A stretch of DNA of 64,000 bases from Phaeotremella fagi (lineage: Eukaryota > Basidiomycota > Tremellomycetes > Tremellales > Phaeotremellaceae), in assembly GCA_001599715.1 (NCBI GenBank), contig BCHU01000006.1:788765-852764 (forward strand), given 5' to 3'. A program made the position numbers and the translations under genes. The first letter of the stretch is position 1. Each line of letters begins with the position of its first letter. This document shows positions 52,168 to 62,643 of the stretch, piece by piece. The notes under the pieces are model-generated. The model did not search any database. It was not told where the DNA came from and saw only the letters and a program-made list of their open reading frames with translations.

Positions 52168-52621
52168 TAGAGATTCTTGTAAAGTAATATTGAAGGTCTT
52201 GGGTATAATTGGAAGAAGTGGAAAGAAAAGGGAGAAATATGCACCTCTGTCAACCAATATATTTGAAGACTGAAGTCTTCTCTTCTTCTCAAAGGAAGGA
52301 GGAAGACCACCTGGAGAAAATCGGGAATTGGCAATAAGAAATAAATTGGGTAGGTCATTGTCCTTACGTAGCTGAAAGGATTCAGACTGTTTAAAGGAGA
52401 AAATGGATACATGTCATACTTGCAGGTAGTCCTGAAACCTCCGACACATCGTAAAAATACTGTGAAGTAAGTCCTGGTGGCAAGAGAATGATGAAAATTC
52501 AAGCCCTTGATTTTCCTCGAGTGCAACCTAGCAGATATCTTGAATTGATACATAAGATGTGTACTTGAAATACTGCAGTATTTAGTTGGTCTCACTAACG
52601 TATAGAACAATTACAACAGTA
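52168..52621. other. intergenic between small-family copies 1 and 2
   Basis: 454 bp. The region about 52262-52330 resembles the upstream flank of copy 2 (CTTCTC...AAGGAAGG...GAAGACC), so the duplication took upstream DNA along. No further coding exon is supported. Confidence 0.5.
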
Positions 52622-53161
52622 TCAAACCTTCTCTCCATTAACCTTTGAATTGCCTTTAGAACCCAATTCACCTTGGTACAAATCCCACAAACACTTAGCC
52701 ACACTCTTTTTGAAACACTCATAATCATTCGCTTCGATCAGTGTACTAATCGCCTTATTACCGTCAGCAGAATCTTCTGCAATATCGTAAATCAAACCAT
52801 CCACATTCTCAATAAGTTCTTCAACACTCGTAGATCGTTTCAAATAAGTACTTTGACCCCATCTAACTGTACTTCCATCTTCATTACGAATGAACAAATT
52901 CAGAGATTCATTCAAGGTTCTGTTTAAGAAGAATCCGTCGATTAAAGATGTACTTTGAATACCGATGATGAGCGGTTGACCGTCAAGGACGTCTTTGATG
53001 TTATCATTTGATAAACCAGCCCAACAACCTCTGAAACCAGGTGGAGCGTTTCGACTCTCCAAACCAAGTTTTGAACATACTTTCAAAAGATCAGTATCAA
53101 CAGTCCAACTTGATGGCGACGTTGAGGCGTTTTCATCTGATTGAATGATTTCTGTTGACAT
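52622..53161 (-). CDS. unrecognised small protein family, copy 2 (intact)
   Basis: Intronless, 179 residues from ATG 53161 (MSTEIIQSDENASTSPSSWT). It aligns along its length with copy 1: WTVDTDLLKVCSKLGL, FRGCWAGLSNDN, QPLIIGIQS, WGQSTYLKRSTSVEELIENV, and the C-terminal STLIEANDYECFKKSVAKCL, then DLYQGE. The central part is the most changed, so the copies are old enough to have diverged. The GCW signature and the paired 'LIIG' strand are kept, suggesting selection on the fold. There is no recognised domain. The C-terminus (GSKGNSKVNGEKV) is a basic, polar extension not present in copy 1. It sits 454 bp from copy 1, in the same direction. Confidence 0.8.
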   Translation of the reverse strand: MSTEIIQSDENASTSPSSWTVDTDLLKVCSKLGLESRNAPPGFRGCWAGLSNDNIKDVLDGQPLIIGIQSTSLIDGFFLNRTLNESLNLFIRNEDGSTVRWGQSTYLKRSTSVEELIENVDGLIYDIAEDSADGNKAISTLIEANDYECFKKSVAKCLWDLYQGELGSKGNSKVNGEKV

Positions 53162-53629
53162 TACGGTAAGTACAGTCAGTTCTGATTTACGGGTTTGTAA
53201 GTAAATAGAAAGATGAGGAAGATTGAATAGGGAGTTACAGTCGGTACAGCAAAACTACACTGTACTTTGGAAGACTGCGTTGCCTTCTCTTGTTCTGAAA
53301 GGGAAGGAAGACCAGAGGAAATCCCGAAAATCACTTCAGAATTTGTATAGAGAAGCCCCGATTTCTTCCAATAGAAAGAGACTGTTGATAAGGGAAGGAA
53401 GACCAAAACAAATCCCGAGAATCACCTCAGAATATGTACAGAGAAGTACCCAATTCTTCCATTAGACAGAAATTGTGGAACAGCTTTGGCGTAGATTATT
53501 TCATTGTGCATTATTGATGAGATAAATCTGCACGTTGTACGAGTACTGCATACATTTATAACATTCAATCAAAACAATATGATACTGTATTCTCCTTTCT
53601 CGATAACCTGCTAACACCCCTCGACAAGA
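53162..53629. other. intergenic between small-family copies 2 and 3, with tandem repeat
   Basis: 468 bp. The left part is the promoter of copy 2 and carries a two-unit direct repeat (53301-53470). The right part (about 53485-53629) is the 3' flank of copy 3 and resembles the flank of the relic at 54335-54485. Confidence 0.6.
53301..53470. repeat. two-unit direct tandem repeat, period 91 bp
   Basis: GGGAAGGAAGACCA starts at 53301 and again at 53392. The units continue in parallel through AAATCCCGA(A/G)AATCAC(T/C)TCAGAAT, then GTA(T/C)AGAGAAG and ATTCTTCCA, with scattered mismatches. The repeat lies in the upstream flank of copy 2. Confidence 0.85.
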
Positions 53630-54125
53630 TCAATCTGTCTCATCTCTGGTATAGACATCCTTCATCACCTTAGCCACACCACTTGTGAATCTCCCATATT
53701 CATTCTCTTTGATAAACCTGCCCATCTTTCTAGCAAGTCTAGCATACTCATCAGTTTCAGCCGCAATAACCAATTCCTCGATAGTTTGGACGAGCCCTTC
53801 CAGACTAACGTATCGATTGAACCAAACAGCACTCCCAACTAAAGAAAATTTAAGTTTATCGCGACGAATATCCATACTGTACATCTCGATCATCTCGTTG
53901 ACATCCTTATTGAATGTTGTTGAAGGTGGCGTACTTCTTTCGCTCTTGATACAAAGAACGAGTGGGTGGTTAGAAGTGGCAAAACCTACGTAGCAGCCTC
54001 TGGTTTTGGAAGGATTAGACCAATCTGAGTAACCAAGCTTTTCTCCGACTTTGGAGATCTCTATCAATCACCCAGCGTGGTGTTTGGTTATCGAGATCGA
54101 GTGATTGAGTATTTCTTGTTGACAT
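53630..54125 (-). pseudogene. unrecognised small protein family, copy 3, frameshifted
   Basis: The only in-register start is ATG 54125 (MSTRNTQSLDLDNQTPRWVI), which matches the copy 1 start MSTNDTQS and its W-V-x-D. In that frame translation leaves the family and stops soon after about 54030. The family-like remainder continues in another frame from about 54066 down to 53630: EISKVGEKLGYSDW, TRGCYVGFATSN, AVWFNRYVSLEGLVQTIEEL and MGRFIKENEYGRFTSGVAKV, ending YTRDETD. That frame has no ATG near its beginning (TTG instead). A one-base gain or two-base loss near 54060-54085 would explain it, and there is no plausible intron there. Either a recent pseudogene, or an assembly error. Confidence 0.65.
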
Positions 54126-54664
54126 TTATTTCGTTCTTTCTGTTTATTGGATTGATGGAGTAGGATGAAAGAAGTTGGGAATTACAAACTGTCATGTTCA
54201 GACAGTTATATCTTGAATAATTGCATCGTCTTCTCTCCTCCTGAAAGGAAAGATGAAGGCATGCTAACGAACGTGCAAAATGACGCTAGAAAATGTACAG
54301 AATGGAGAAGGCCCAAATGAAAGGATGAAAGTTTGACGTAGATTATTTCAATATCCTTTATCGATGAAATGGTGCAGCGATACGAGTACTGTATAACATT
54401 GCGGAAAATTGTAACACGCAATCATAATAATGGATTCAATGAGTCACCACCTTTCTCAACAAGCTACTGTTATACCTCTTACGAACCTATCTCGTTGCTC
54501 TTATGAACGTCTCTCATCAAACATTACATAACACCACTGACCAAACCCTCCAAATCATTCTCCATAAGAATCCTACCAATCTCCCTCGTCAACGTTACAG
54601 CCAAAACAAGCAATCGAAACAAATAACAACATGCATTACGATAAACCCAAATCTTTCATTCATC
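54126..54664. other. intergenic between copy 3 and RPD3, holding a relic copy
   Basis: 539 bp. It contains the promoter flank of copy 3, the 3'-flank duplicate at about 54335-54485 and a degenerate fourth copy at 54479-54601, then the 3' end of RPD3. Confidence 0.6.
54479..54601 (-). pseudogene. relic 3' end of a fourth small-family copy
   Basis: The minus strand reads AVTLTREIGRILMENDLEG, LVSGVM, a TAA stop, then CLMRDVHKSNE. This aligns with the C-terminal helix of copy 3 (KMGRFIKENEYGRF, SGVAKVMKDVYTRDE) and copy 1 (LGKFIKENDFEGF, SVAECL). About 40 codons remain, interrupted by one stop. Upstream of it family likeness ends and RPD3 begins about 60 bp away. The downstream flank also matches that of copy 3, which supports a true duplicated copy and not chance likeness. 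Confidence 0.65.
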
Positions 54665-56928
54665 TCAAGCTCCCCCAGCTATCATATCCCCCTCACCCAC
54701 AGCGTCCCTCTTCGATTCCTCCATCTCAACATCCCCAACAACAGTGTCAGGTTGACCATCTCTAGCGTCAGACGTAACTTCTGGAACATCGGCCACTGCA
54801 GAAGTACTACTACTACCATTGACATTGCCGTTACCGTTCCCGTTCCCATTACCATTACCAACAGCTGTAGCCCAAGATTGAATATCTTGTCCACCAATTT
54901 TAGGAGTTGTCGATTTTGATTTTGATTTAGATTTCGATTGTCTTTTCGAAGTTGACGAGTCACCTTCTTTATGCGATTGACGATGTTTTCTGCCTCCCTC
55001 ACCTTCATCTTCTGAATCTGATAGACTTGTTTCGTGTTGTTTCGATTTATCCCATAGACGTTCTGTTGTCATGGTTAAGCTTACGAAGTATGCTACAATG
55101 ACTACTAGAAAGCTTACGATGTACTCTCGTATCTTTATCCTCGACATCTTCCATTTCGTTGTCGTCCTCATCATCATGAGACAACTTTGGAACAGCTATG
55201 TTTCCAGTCAACAAAATCCCACTTTAAGTCTCAAAATCCATTGTGGACTTACAATGAATCTGAACACCCGGTGCTGATTCCTTATCTCTCAAAACCTCAA
55301 ATACGGCTTCACGAACTCTAGCAAGATATTCCGGCGTATTGTGGTCAGTCATATTTGAAGCTCGTACGTCAAGTTCATAATCTGGTCCATAATATTCGTA
55401 ATATTCGTTGTTCGGTATAGCTACGAATTGTCAGTGAACTCGATTCATGTAACAAACGAAAATCACTTACCACCTTTCAATTCCATACCTGCAGCTAAAC
55501 CAGTTTCATATGCCCAAGTTCTACTAACACTTTTGACCGTGTACCCACCACCACCAAGGAGTAACAGAGGTAAATTGAATGATTTGACGAATTGAACGCA
55601 AGCGGCGTGACCCCGCATGGAAAGATTGAATGAACCTAATCGATCACCTGCTAGAGAATCTGATCCACATTGTAAAACTATTGCTCCGGGTTGATACCAT
55701 TCTATTATTCGTTTTATGACCTGAATTTTGTTTAGCTATGGTGCTCAGTTGATGATGCGATAAACTCACAGGTTCGAAGATGCTTTTATAATTGGCGTCG
55801 TTGATTCCGTCTCGCAGAGGAACGTTTACAGCGTAGCTACACAACATCAATACCAACTTAGTTGTTGAAACTATTCCACATACCCTTTCCCTCTGCCTAT
55901 CCCGTTATCCCTCACCTCACCGGTTCCAGGGAAGAACTCCCCTAAAAATACAAATCAGTACGACATCAAACCAGTATAATCCAAACACTCACCGTATTTA
56001 TGGAAACTCGCCGACATGACTCTGTTCGTCGTATAAAAAGCCTCTTCAACACCATCCCCATGATGAACATCGATATCAATATATAAAACTCTTTGGTGAT
56101 ATCTCAAAAGTTCCAATATACCGAGTACAATGTCTGCAAGATCAGTGTGAATTCTTCCGATAGTGCATTGGACTCACCATTGACATAACAGAATCCACTA
56201 GCTTCCGCTTTTTTAGCATGATGAAGACCTCCAGCCCAATTGACTGCGATATCACATTTATCTCTTGATAATCTAGCAGCGCCCTCTGTAGATTTGTGAG
56301 TTGACGCTTTCGGCCGTATAGAAGCGAGAGTCAAACTCACCCATGGAACCACCAGCTGAGATTGAACAGTATTCAAACAAACCATCAAAGATCGGACAAT
56401 CATCTCCTACGTTATCTAATGTTCCGGAGAAAGATATCAGTGAGCAACCAAAATAAATCTAGTCAAAGAGTAATCACATTTAACTTGTTCTTTAGCGAAC
56501 TGATGAGCGTTATCAGGCGTTATTCTGTGTAAGAAATCAACATATTCGTCCGTGTGGAATTGTGACATTTCTCTCTTGGTTGCGGGTTTGGCTCTCTGTA
56601 CAGAGATGAGGTCAGGAAACATTCAAATAAGAATGTGGTTTGCACTTACGAAGATTTCCATTTTTTTATATAAACCATAATTCATGACCAAGGAATGACA
56701 CATCCTTATTCTTGTTGGCTTCATTGGATGACCTGGAGGTTTTTGTTAGCTTGAGATTCTTTAGTAGTGCTCTGTGAGCTCACCTGGCCCATAATGATAG
56801 TTTCCAATATCAGAATCGAAGAAATAGCACTGAGAGGATGATAAGCTGTTGTTACACCAAACACCAGGAAGAGTCCGACTCACGACCCTCTTCTTGCTAT
56901 CACCCATGATTGGCTCCATGGTCGACAT
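54665..56928 (-). CDS. RPD3: class I histone deacetylase RPD3
   Basis: Zinc-dependent lysine deacetylase, catalytic subunit of Sin3-type corepressor complexes. ATG 56928 gives [15 protein letters not shown], then the family start [20 protein letters not shown], in several small exons. The catalytic core shows [20 protein letters not shown] with the two active-site His, then [21 protein letters not shown] across an intron. Next come [29 protein letters not shown] and the zinc-ligand region [32 protein letters not shown] contains the catalytic Tyr. The C-terminal tail after [20 protein letters not shown] is charged and low-complexity: SKSKSKSKS, a GNGNGNGNGN run, and [12 protein letters not shown]. 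About eleven introns. The tail length and its repeats are typical of variable fungal Rpd3 tails. Confidence 0.95.
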
Positions 56929-57177
56929 TGTAGATGATCAAGTAGGTATAGAATATAGATGTTATGCTTATGGTATGCTTTAATGTTGATCAGACTTTGT
57001 ACTATGTAGATACCAGCTGCTGATTTGTTGCTTCATAACTTACCCCGCGTTACGGACAACAGTGTTCCGAGTGATGTAAAGAGATATTGCCGGATAACGC
57101 CGTGAGCCATAGAATACAGCTTTGAAGGTTATATCACCACTAGTCAATAACAACCACCACCAGCACCACCCTCCACC

Positions 57178-57996
57178 ATGTCACACTCACATATAGACGC
57201 ATTACCATACTTTGATAAGCAAGTAGAAGTTCCAGGTAAGTAGAGACACGCAGAATCAGAATATCAATCCAACGTTCAACTAACATCTACATCTCAGCTG
57301 CAAAACAAGCAGCTCAAGCACTCCTAGAAGCTGAATTAAGGAATACACCTCAAGTAGCATCCGATGATCCAAGATTACCACCTGACGTAGAGATATTTCC
57401 TGTAAGTCCGAATCGAATATCATGAATCACAGATCAGGTCGTAACCGTTGCCTTTTATAGAAATCATCAAATTTAACAGAATTGTTATCTGGATATCCTG
57501 GTTCGACAATTCAAGGGATTGATAAATCAAAATTTGGACTTGTGGAACTATCGACTGAAGCTAGTCATGAAGAGTTGATTGAAGCTGAGAAAAGAGGAAG
57601 AATAGTTGAAGAACATATGGCTATCAGGTAGGTATCTCTGCTCCTCTAATTTTTCGTCTCCCACCATTCTAATCAATATAACCTAGATTGGATAACATTA
57701 ATCTCCTAACGGCAAACGGACCTAACGCATGGCTCGTACGAAACTATCAATTAAATTCTCAACTCACAGAACTTCAATCGACGTTGACGGATTTGAAAGA
57801 GAGGATAACTGATGTTAACAGATCAAGAAGGGTTTTCCAGGAGGAACAGGGGAAACATCTATCGAGTTTGGAGAACAGATGGCAAGATTTGGTTGGGGGT
57901 ACGGTTCAATTGGAGATGGGGTTGAAAGCTTTGGAAGGTGAGGTTAGGGGTTTGAGACGGAGGGAGGAAGAGATGAAAGCTGAGTTGCGGGAGTGA
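57178..57996 (+). CDS. BCAS2: pre-mRNA splicing factor BCAS2/SPF27 (Cwf7)
   Basis: Core member of the Prp19/NineTeen complex in the spliceosome. ATG 57178 gives MSHSHIDALPYFDKQVEVPA, the usual start with 'DALPYID'. KQAAQALLEAELRNTPQVAS follows after an intron, then the conserved Pro-Arg-Leu-Pro region of the family and a middle segment AIRLDNINLLTANGPNAWLV with RNYQLNSQLTELQSTLTDLK. The C-terminal half is coiled coil: RRVFQEEQGKHLSSLENRW and GLKALEGEVRGLRRREEEM. Four introns and about 215 residues, typical for the family. The gene is divergent from RPD3 with 249 bp between starts. Confidence 0.9.
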
Positions 57997-58134
57997 GGTG
58001 TTTTCATGAAGGGTGGATTAGATGGCTTGTGTACGATAGCTTGATGGATGACTTTTTAACATTGTACAACCATATGCATAGGTAGTCTTCTATATTCCAT
58101 ACCGAAACTCAACATTACTATTCCTTCGAAAGCC

Positions 58135-58783
58135 TTAATCACCACGTAATTTCTGGACTCGTTTGAGAACTGAGTCTTTAGCAGGATCTAAATATCAACG
58201 ATTAGTATAAGTATCACTCAAAACCAAAATTACTGGAATACAAGTAGACAGATACTCACCATATGGATGCTCTTTACTAGGAATCTCCAATAGAGCAGGG
58301 AAAGCAGCTTGATATCTATCAACGGCAGGACGTATCCTTTCAGCGATCTAAGTCCATAGAAATCAGCACCACCTTTCAATCTGATATCTATCCAGTGAAA
58401 ATACGACTAAGGCCAACATACATGCTGATTAATCAATAGGATAGCTATGTCTTTACGTTCCGTGAAATCTTGGAAGGCAGCTTCGATGACGCTAGTTTGA
58501 GTTTCTACGTTTTCTGAATTAGTATTCATGCTTTTGGTGTTGAGAGTGTAATGTGATGAGATAACACCCACTGGCATCCACTATCAAGAAGTTTTTACGT
58601 TGTTGTTCGTTGATATGACCGATACCAGCTAAGAGGAGACCTGTGATTGAGTCCTGTCGGAAGGTGTCGGTGTCAGCGACGAATATAGATCTTCTGGCTG
58701 ACCGTTGAAGGGATGAATTAACTCACTTCATCACCGATGACTGCTAGTAGATTTCTATCTTTGGGATTGGATGTTGCCGCCAT
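58135..58783 (-). CDS. VMA7: V-type proton ATPase subunit F
   Basis: Subunit of the central rotor stalk of the vacuolar proton pump. ATG 58783 gives [20 protein letters not shown], where the Rossmann-like start LLAVIGDED.(S)[11 protein letters not shown] is the family signature. An intron after FLIVDA joins to [17 protein letters not shown], then [19 protein letters not shown] and [19 protein letters not shown] with VLKRVQKL, the C-terminal 'IPSK..PYDP..DS' being near invariant. About 122 residues, as usual, with four introns. Its 3' end faces that of BCAS2, with 138 bp between stops. Confidence 0.95.
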
Positions 58784-59011
58784 TGTGTTAGTTTGTAGTT
58801 GTGGGGTAGAATGAGATGAATATCGTTAAGATTATATGGAGGATCTCTATCTAACGAGGGAAGGTGTTGATAGCGGAATCAATTTACGAAGCTTAAAGCT
58901 GGATTACGGTGTGGTAGGTCAGATATAAATATGAACGCTCAATCATTTACTGTCTACTTATAACAACTAAATCCTTCTATTCGCCTTCAAAAGAAGAGTA
59001 AGAGGGAATAG

Positions 59012-62000
59012 ATGGTGGAGATGACAGTCGTCAACTCCAATCTATCCAATGTGATAGCCAGCGCTTACGCTAAAGGTCAATCCCCAGCCAAGGTAAACTG
59101 AATTCCGTACACATTTTTAGAAACCCATAAATTAACCTCTGCCTTCATCTCCTAGCTCTCGCGAGAAATCAGAAATTGGATAACCGAAAGAAACATCTCA
59201 GAAGATGAAGGGAGACAAGTTGTAGCTTGTACGTAGATTTCTCCCTATATAAACTGATATGCTAACCTCAATCAGCTGCTTTACTTTATCATCTCCTGAA
59301 GCCTAATCCTCCACAAACGATATTCAACTATCTTTCGAAATGTCTTAAATCCGATAACACAACTTCAAGATCAATATTCCTCGTACTCATAACCTCAATC
59401 TCACAAACATACAATCAAGAATCGTTAAACACGATCTTTTCAATTCTACTGGACCAACCTACTGATCTCGAACCAACCTCATCACCTATCCCTTCAACCA
59501 TCGAAATCCCAATCCCAGATATCGGTACATCAGCCTCAGCAACCCTTTCGTCCAACACATCAATTCTCTCACTCCTACTACCGTTATTGAAGCAATGTAC
59601 GCTGTCGCTATCGCCATCACCGACTCAATTGATTTTAAGTAGAGTTCTGAATCTAATCGAACCTTATCCAGCACCACCTTTCGAGGTTGGTTTCGAAATT
59701 GGGAAATTACTTTCGTCGTTACCTGAGAATATCGGTGTTCCGCTCAGACAATGTTTAAGTGGTTTGATGGCAGATTTAGAGATCTCTTCAACGACTCAGA
59801 ATCTGGTTGGGGCAAATTACAACAGCAACATCATCAATACTTCCAAAACGCAAGAAAACGGAACTTCACTCAACTCAGAAGCCGTTTTACCGCTTCCCCA
59901 AACTCTAAATCTTCTTTTCGCCCATCTTCAACAGAATTCTCGAGATAGACGTCGATCTGACAAGGATAATTCTATACTACCATTCCATCATAGACAAATC
60001 ATCAATCTAGGTTCAAAACTCACCAAAGATCCATCAGCGTTCCTACTGCATCTAGTGGAGACCGTCATAACCTCTGTGGTTTCTTTACAGAACGTCACCC
60101 GAGGTGAAACCGTTGAGAAATTCTTGTTCTTGAAAGAAAGTTTACCGGAACTTTTGAAATGGTGGAAGGAGAATCCTAAAGATGATTGGATTTATCCTGT
60201 AAGTTTTCTCTCTGTTCTTGTTTCGATAGCTGCTAACGTCGAAATAGGATACTCTACCTACCGTTCTAACAGTAATATTCGAGTCCATGAATGAATCTAT
60301 CACGTTCTTTTCTAACAACATCTCATCGACGTATCTGAATCTAGTTGCGAATGCGGATTTGGATGAAGAAGCTGGTAATTTCATACAACCAGAGGGATGG
60401 TAAGTGTTAGATCACAATAACAAGTTGAGCTGTATTGACTGGATTTAGGTCAATGGGGACGTTGCAGGAATCCTTTTTACGAAGATTGGTTTCTCTCGAA
60501 CTCCTTTCGCCTAGTGATGTGGTGCTTCTACTTCCAGGTATCGATGTTTCGACCAACAACACTGGCGAATCCCTTGTTGTGAGTAGCCATAATGTTTTAT
60601 AAGTTGTACTAATCATCCAAAGACTCGATTGTGCAACACTCCTACTTCCCATCTTCCCCCTTTGGCACTGTTCATCGCCTACAGTCTAGGTGCCCCTAAG
60701 GCGTTTGCCGAGGAAGTGATATCGGTAAGTTCGTACCCAAAACCACGAATCACGCTGAAACATTGAACAGAACATCAAAACATCACCAACAGCCCTACCT
60801 TCAAATCTACTAACCAATCTCTCCTCTCAACCATCATTGCTAGCCTCTTTAATCCAAGCACCAGTCGAACTCAAAGACGATCCTAAAAGTCTATTGGAAT
60901 TATTTACTACCCAACTACTTGATATCCCAGAAGACCCGACGGCTAGAGCAGACGATCCACAAGGTGTATTAACTAGATATGGCGAGAGCGTGATTTTCAT
61001 CGAGAGTTTCGTGGCCCTCTTTGAGGTGGGTCACCGGTGTATCTTACGGGAAACTGATAGTTGACAGTTACCTTTACCTGGACTTTTGGATGACGCTAGG
61101 AAGGCTATCTCTTTGGGTGATTTGGAACAACATCAGAGAGATTTGATGAATGGTTGGGTTAAAGCTCTTGTAGGTTTTTTGTCGCATATCGCGATAGCTA
61201 AGTGATTGCTGACACGGTGATGTTATCAGTTTGGTTCGGACGGTATCGAAGATGAAATCTTACTGTATGTTGTTCGTATATTGATTTCATTCCGAGCTAA
61301 CCGATTTGATTAGCGCCACTTCCTTGCAAGGATTTTGTAAACTGTCATCCTCGGTCGTCAATCAGTCAATCGCAGCTACATCTACAGGTCTCATTGATCT
61401 AGACACACTTCATGGTGGACTCAGTTATTTCTCTCAACCGTTACTAAGTTGGTGTCTAGGTGGTGTAGTAGGTTGGTTATGTTCTGAAATCAAACGTCAA
61501 GGGTGAGTCCATCTACAAACTAAGACGTCTAAATACTAACGGTGTACCTAGGTTGTTATCAGCCCTTCATCTAGATGTTCTACAGAATCTAGTCCTGAGT
61601 TCAGCTTTTCCTGAAGCGTTGATTCGTGTGAACGGGGGATTGATTGATGAGATCTTGAATCCCGGTTCGGGGTTGGAGGCGGTACTTCAAAGTTCTGGAT
61701 TTGACGTGATGGGAGTGAGAGCTAAACTTGATTCTGCTGGTGTCATTTCTCAAGGTATCTGCTGCTCTATAGCGACTAGAATTACAGTACTGACGCGACT
61801 GTAGGAGTAGTCCAAGTGACACAACCGTCATCCATACTTGATCTTCGAGCCAATCTCCAATCAATCCGAAATATCAACATAGCCCTTCCAAATTGGCATC
61901 TCAATCTTCTCAAAACCTTGCAGAATTGTATCAAGATATACGGATCTGTAACAACATTCCAAACTCTCCTATTAGAGGTTCTATCACCCTCATCGACGAT

Positions 62001-62460
62001 TTACGGGATTGGCTCTGATCTACCCGATCCATTGATCCCATTCATCGAATTGATCTCAACCTTACAATTCGGCGGATCTCAATACCCAATGATCGTCGAC
62101 TTCGTCGAATCAATATCCGACATCTTTGAAGAATCGCAATCACCCTTAAACGAATATATCCAGCTATCGACCCAATCAAAAGAAATCGGTCAAACGATAG
62201 CCAGAATTATCGTTAATGCCATCAAAGTATTGGAATTGAACGAGAACCAATTGGGGATAATTGATCAACTTCGTGATCTGTTGATTCAGGAGATTGGGTA
62301 TCAGGAATCTAGAGTTGTTTTGTCGGAGAAGATGGTTAGGAAGGGGGTTAAGAGAGTTAAAGTTCGTCGGGAGGGGATTACGGCTGTTAAGAAGGCTGTC
62401 TTGGAGGGGTTCAGTGGGGTTTTGAAAGCTGATAAAGGGGGTTTGGCTTTGACGAAATAG
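59012..62460 (+). CDS. MED5: Mediator tail subunit Med5/Nut1-like protein
   Basis: A large all-helical protein of about 980 residues in some ten exons. ATG 59012 gives MVEMTVVNSNLSNVIASAYA, then LSREIRNWITERNISEDEG and VLITSISQTYNQESLNTIF. Helical repeats follow: SPTQLILSRVLNLIEPYPAP, KFLFLKESLPELLKWW, SMGTLQESFLRRLVSLELLS with PSDVVLLLPG, and LSYFSQPLLSWCLGGVVGWL. The C-terminus is basic (KGVKRVKVRREG). Fungal Med5 has this length and the pattern 'F.R.LV...LL.P.DV..LLP', 'LSYFSQPLLSW' and the near-C-terminal 'ALPNWHLNLLKTL' region is consistent with it. The family evolves fast and the assignment by eye is moderate; another HEAT-like protein is possible. Gene existence is firm. Start taken at the first ATG of the leader exon. 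Confidence 0.62.
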
Positions 62461-62643
62461 TTGGATTGGTCAAGGAGTGTCTACAGCTTGACCTTTCATG
62501 TATCAGAGATATCCTTTTGTGTCGAACAGAGTCTGATAATTGCATACATTCGTACATATACCTAGAGTACAAGACGATACAAGTTTCACAAAATAGACGA
62601 CTACTTGGTTACAAATCAAGACCTAAAGCCCTGAGACATTGCA
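62461..62643. other. convergent 3' region, Med5-like / WD40 gene
   Basis: 183 bp between facing stops; no feature recognised. Confidence 0.4.

Noticed and set aside
52168..52257. 30-residue hydrophobic extension of small-family copy 1
   Set aside because: The other copies start at the equivalent of MSTNDTQ, and the extension lies in sequence that resembles their non-coding upstream flanks.
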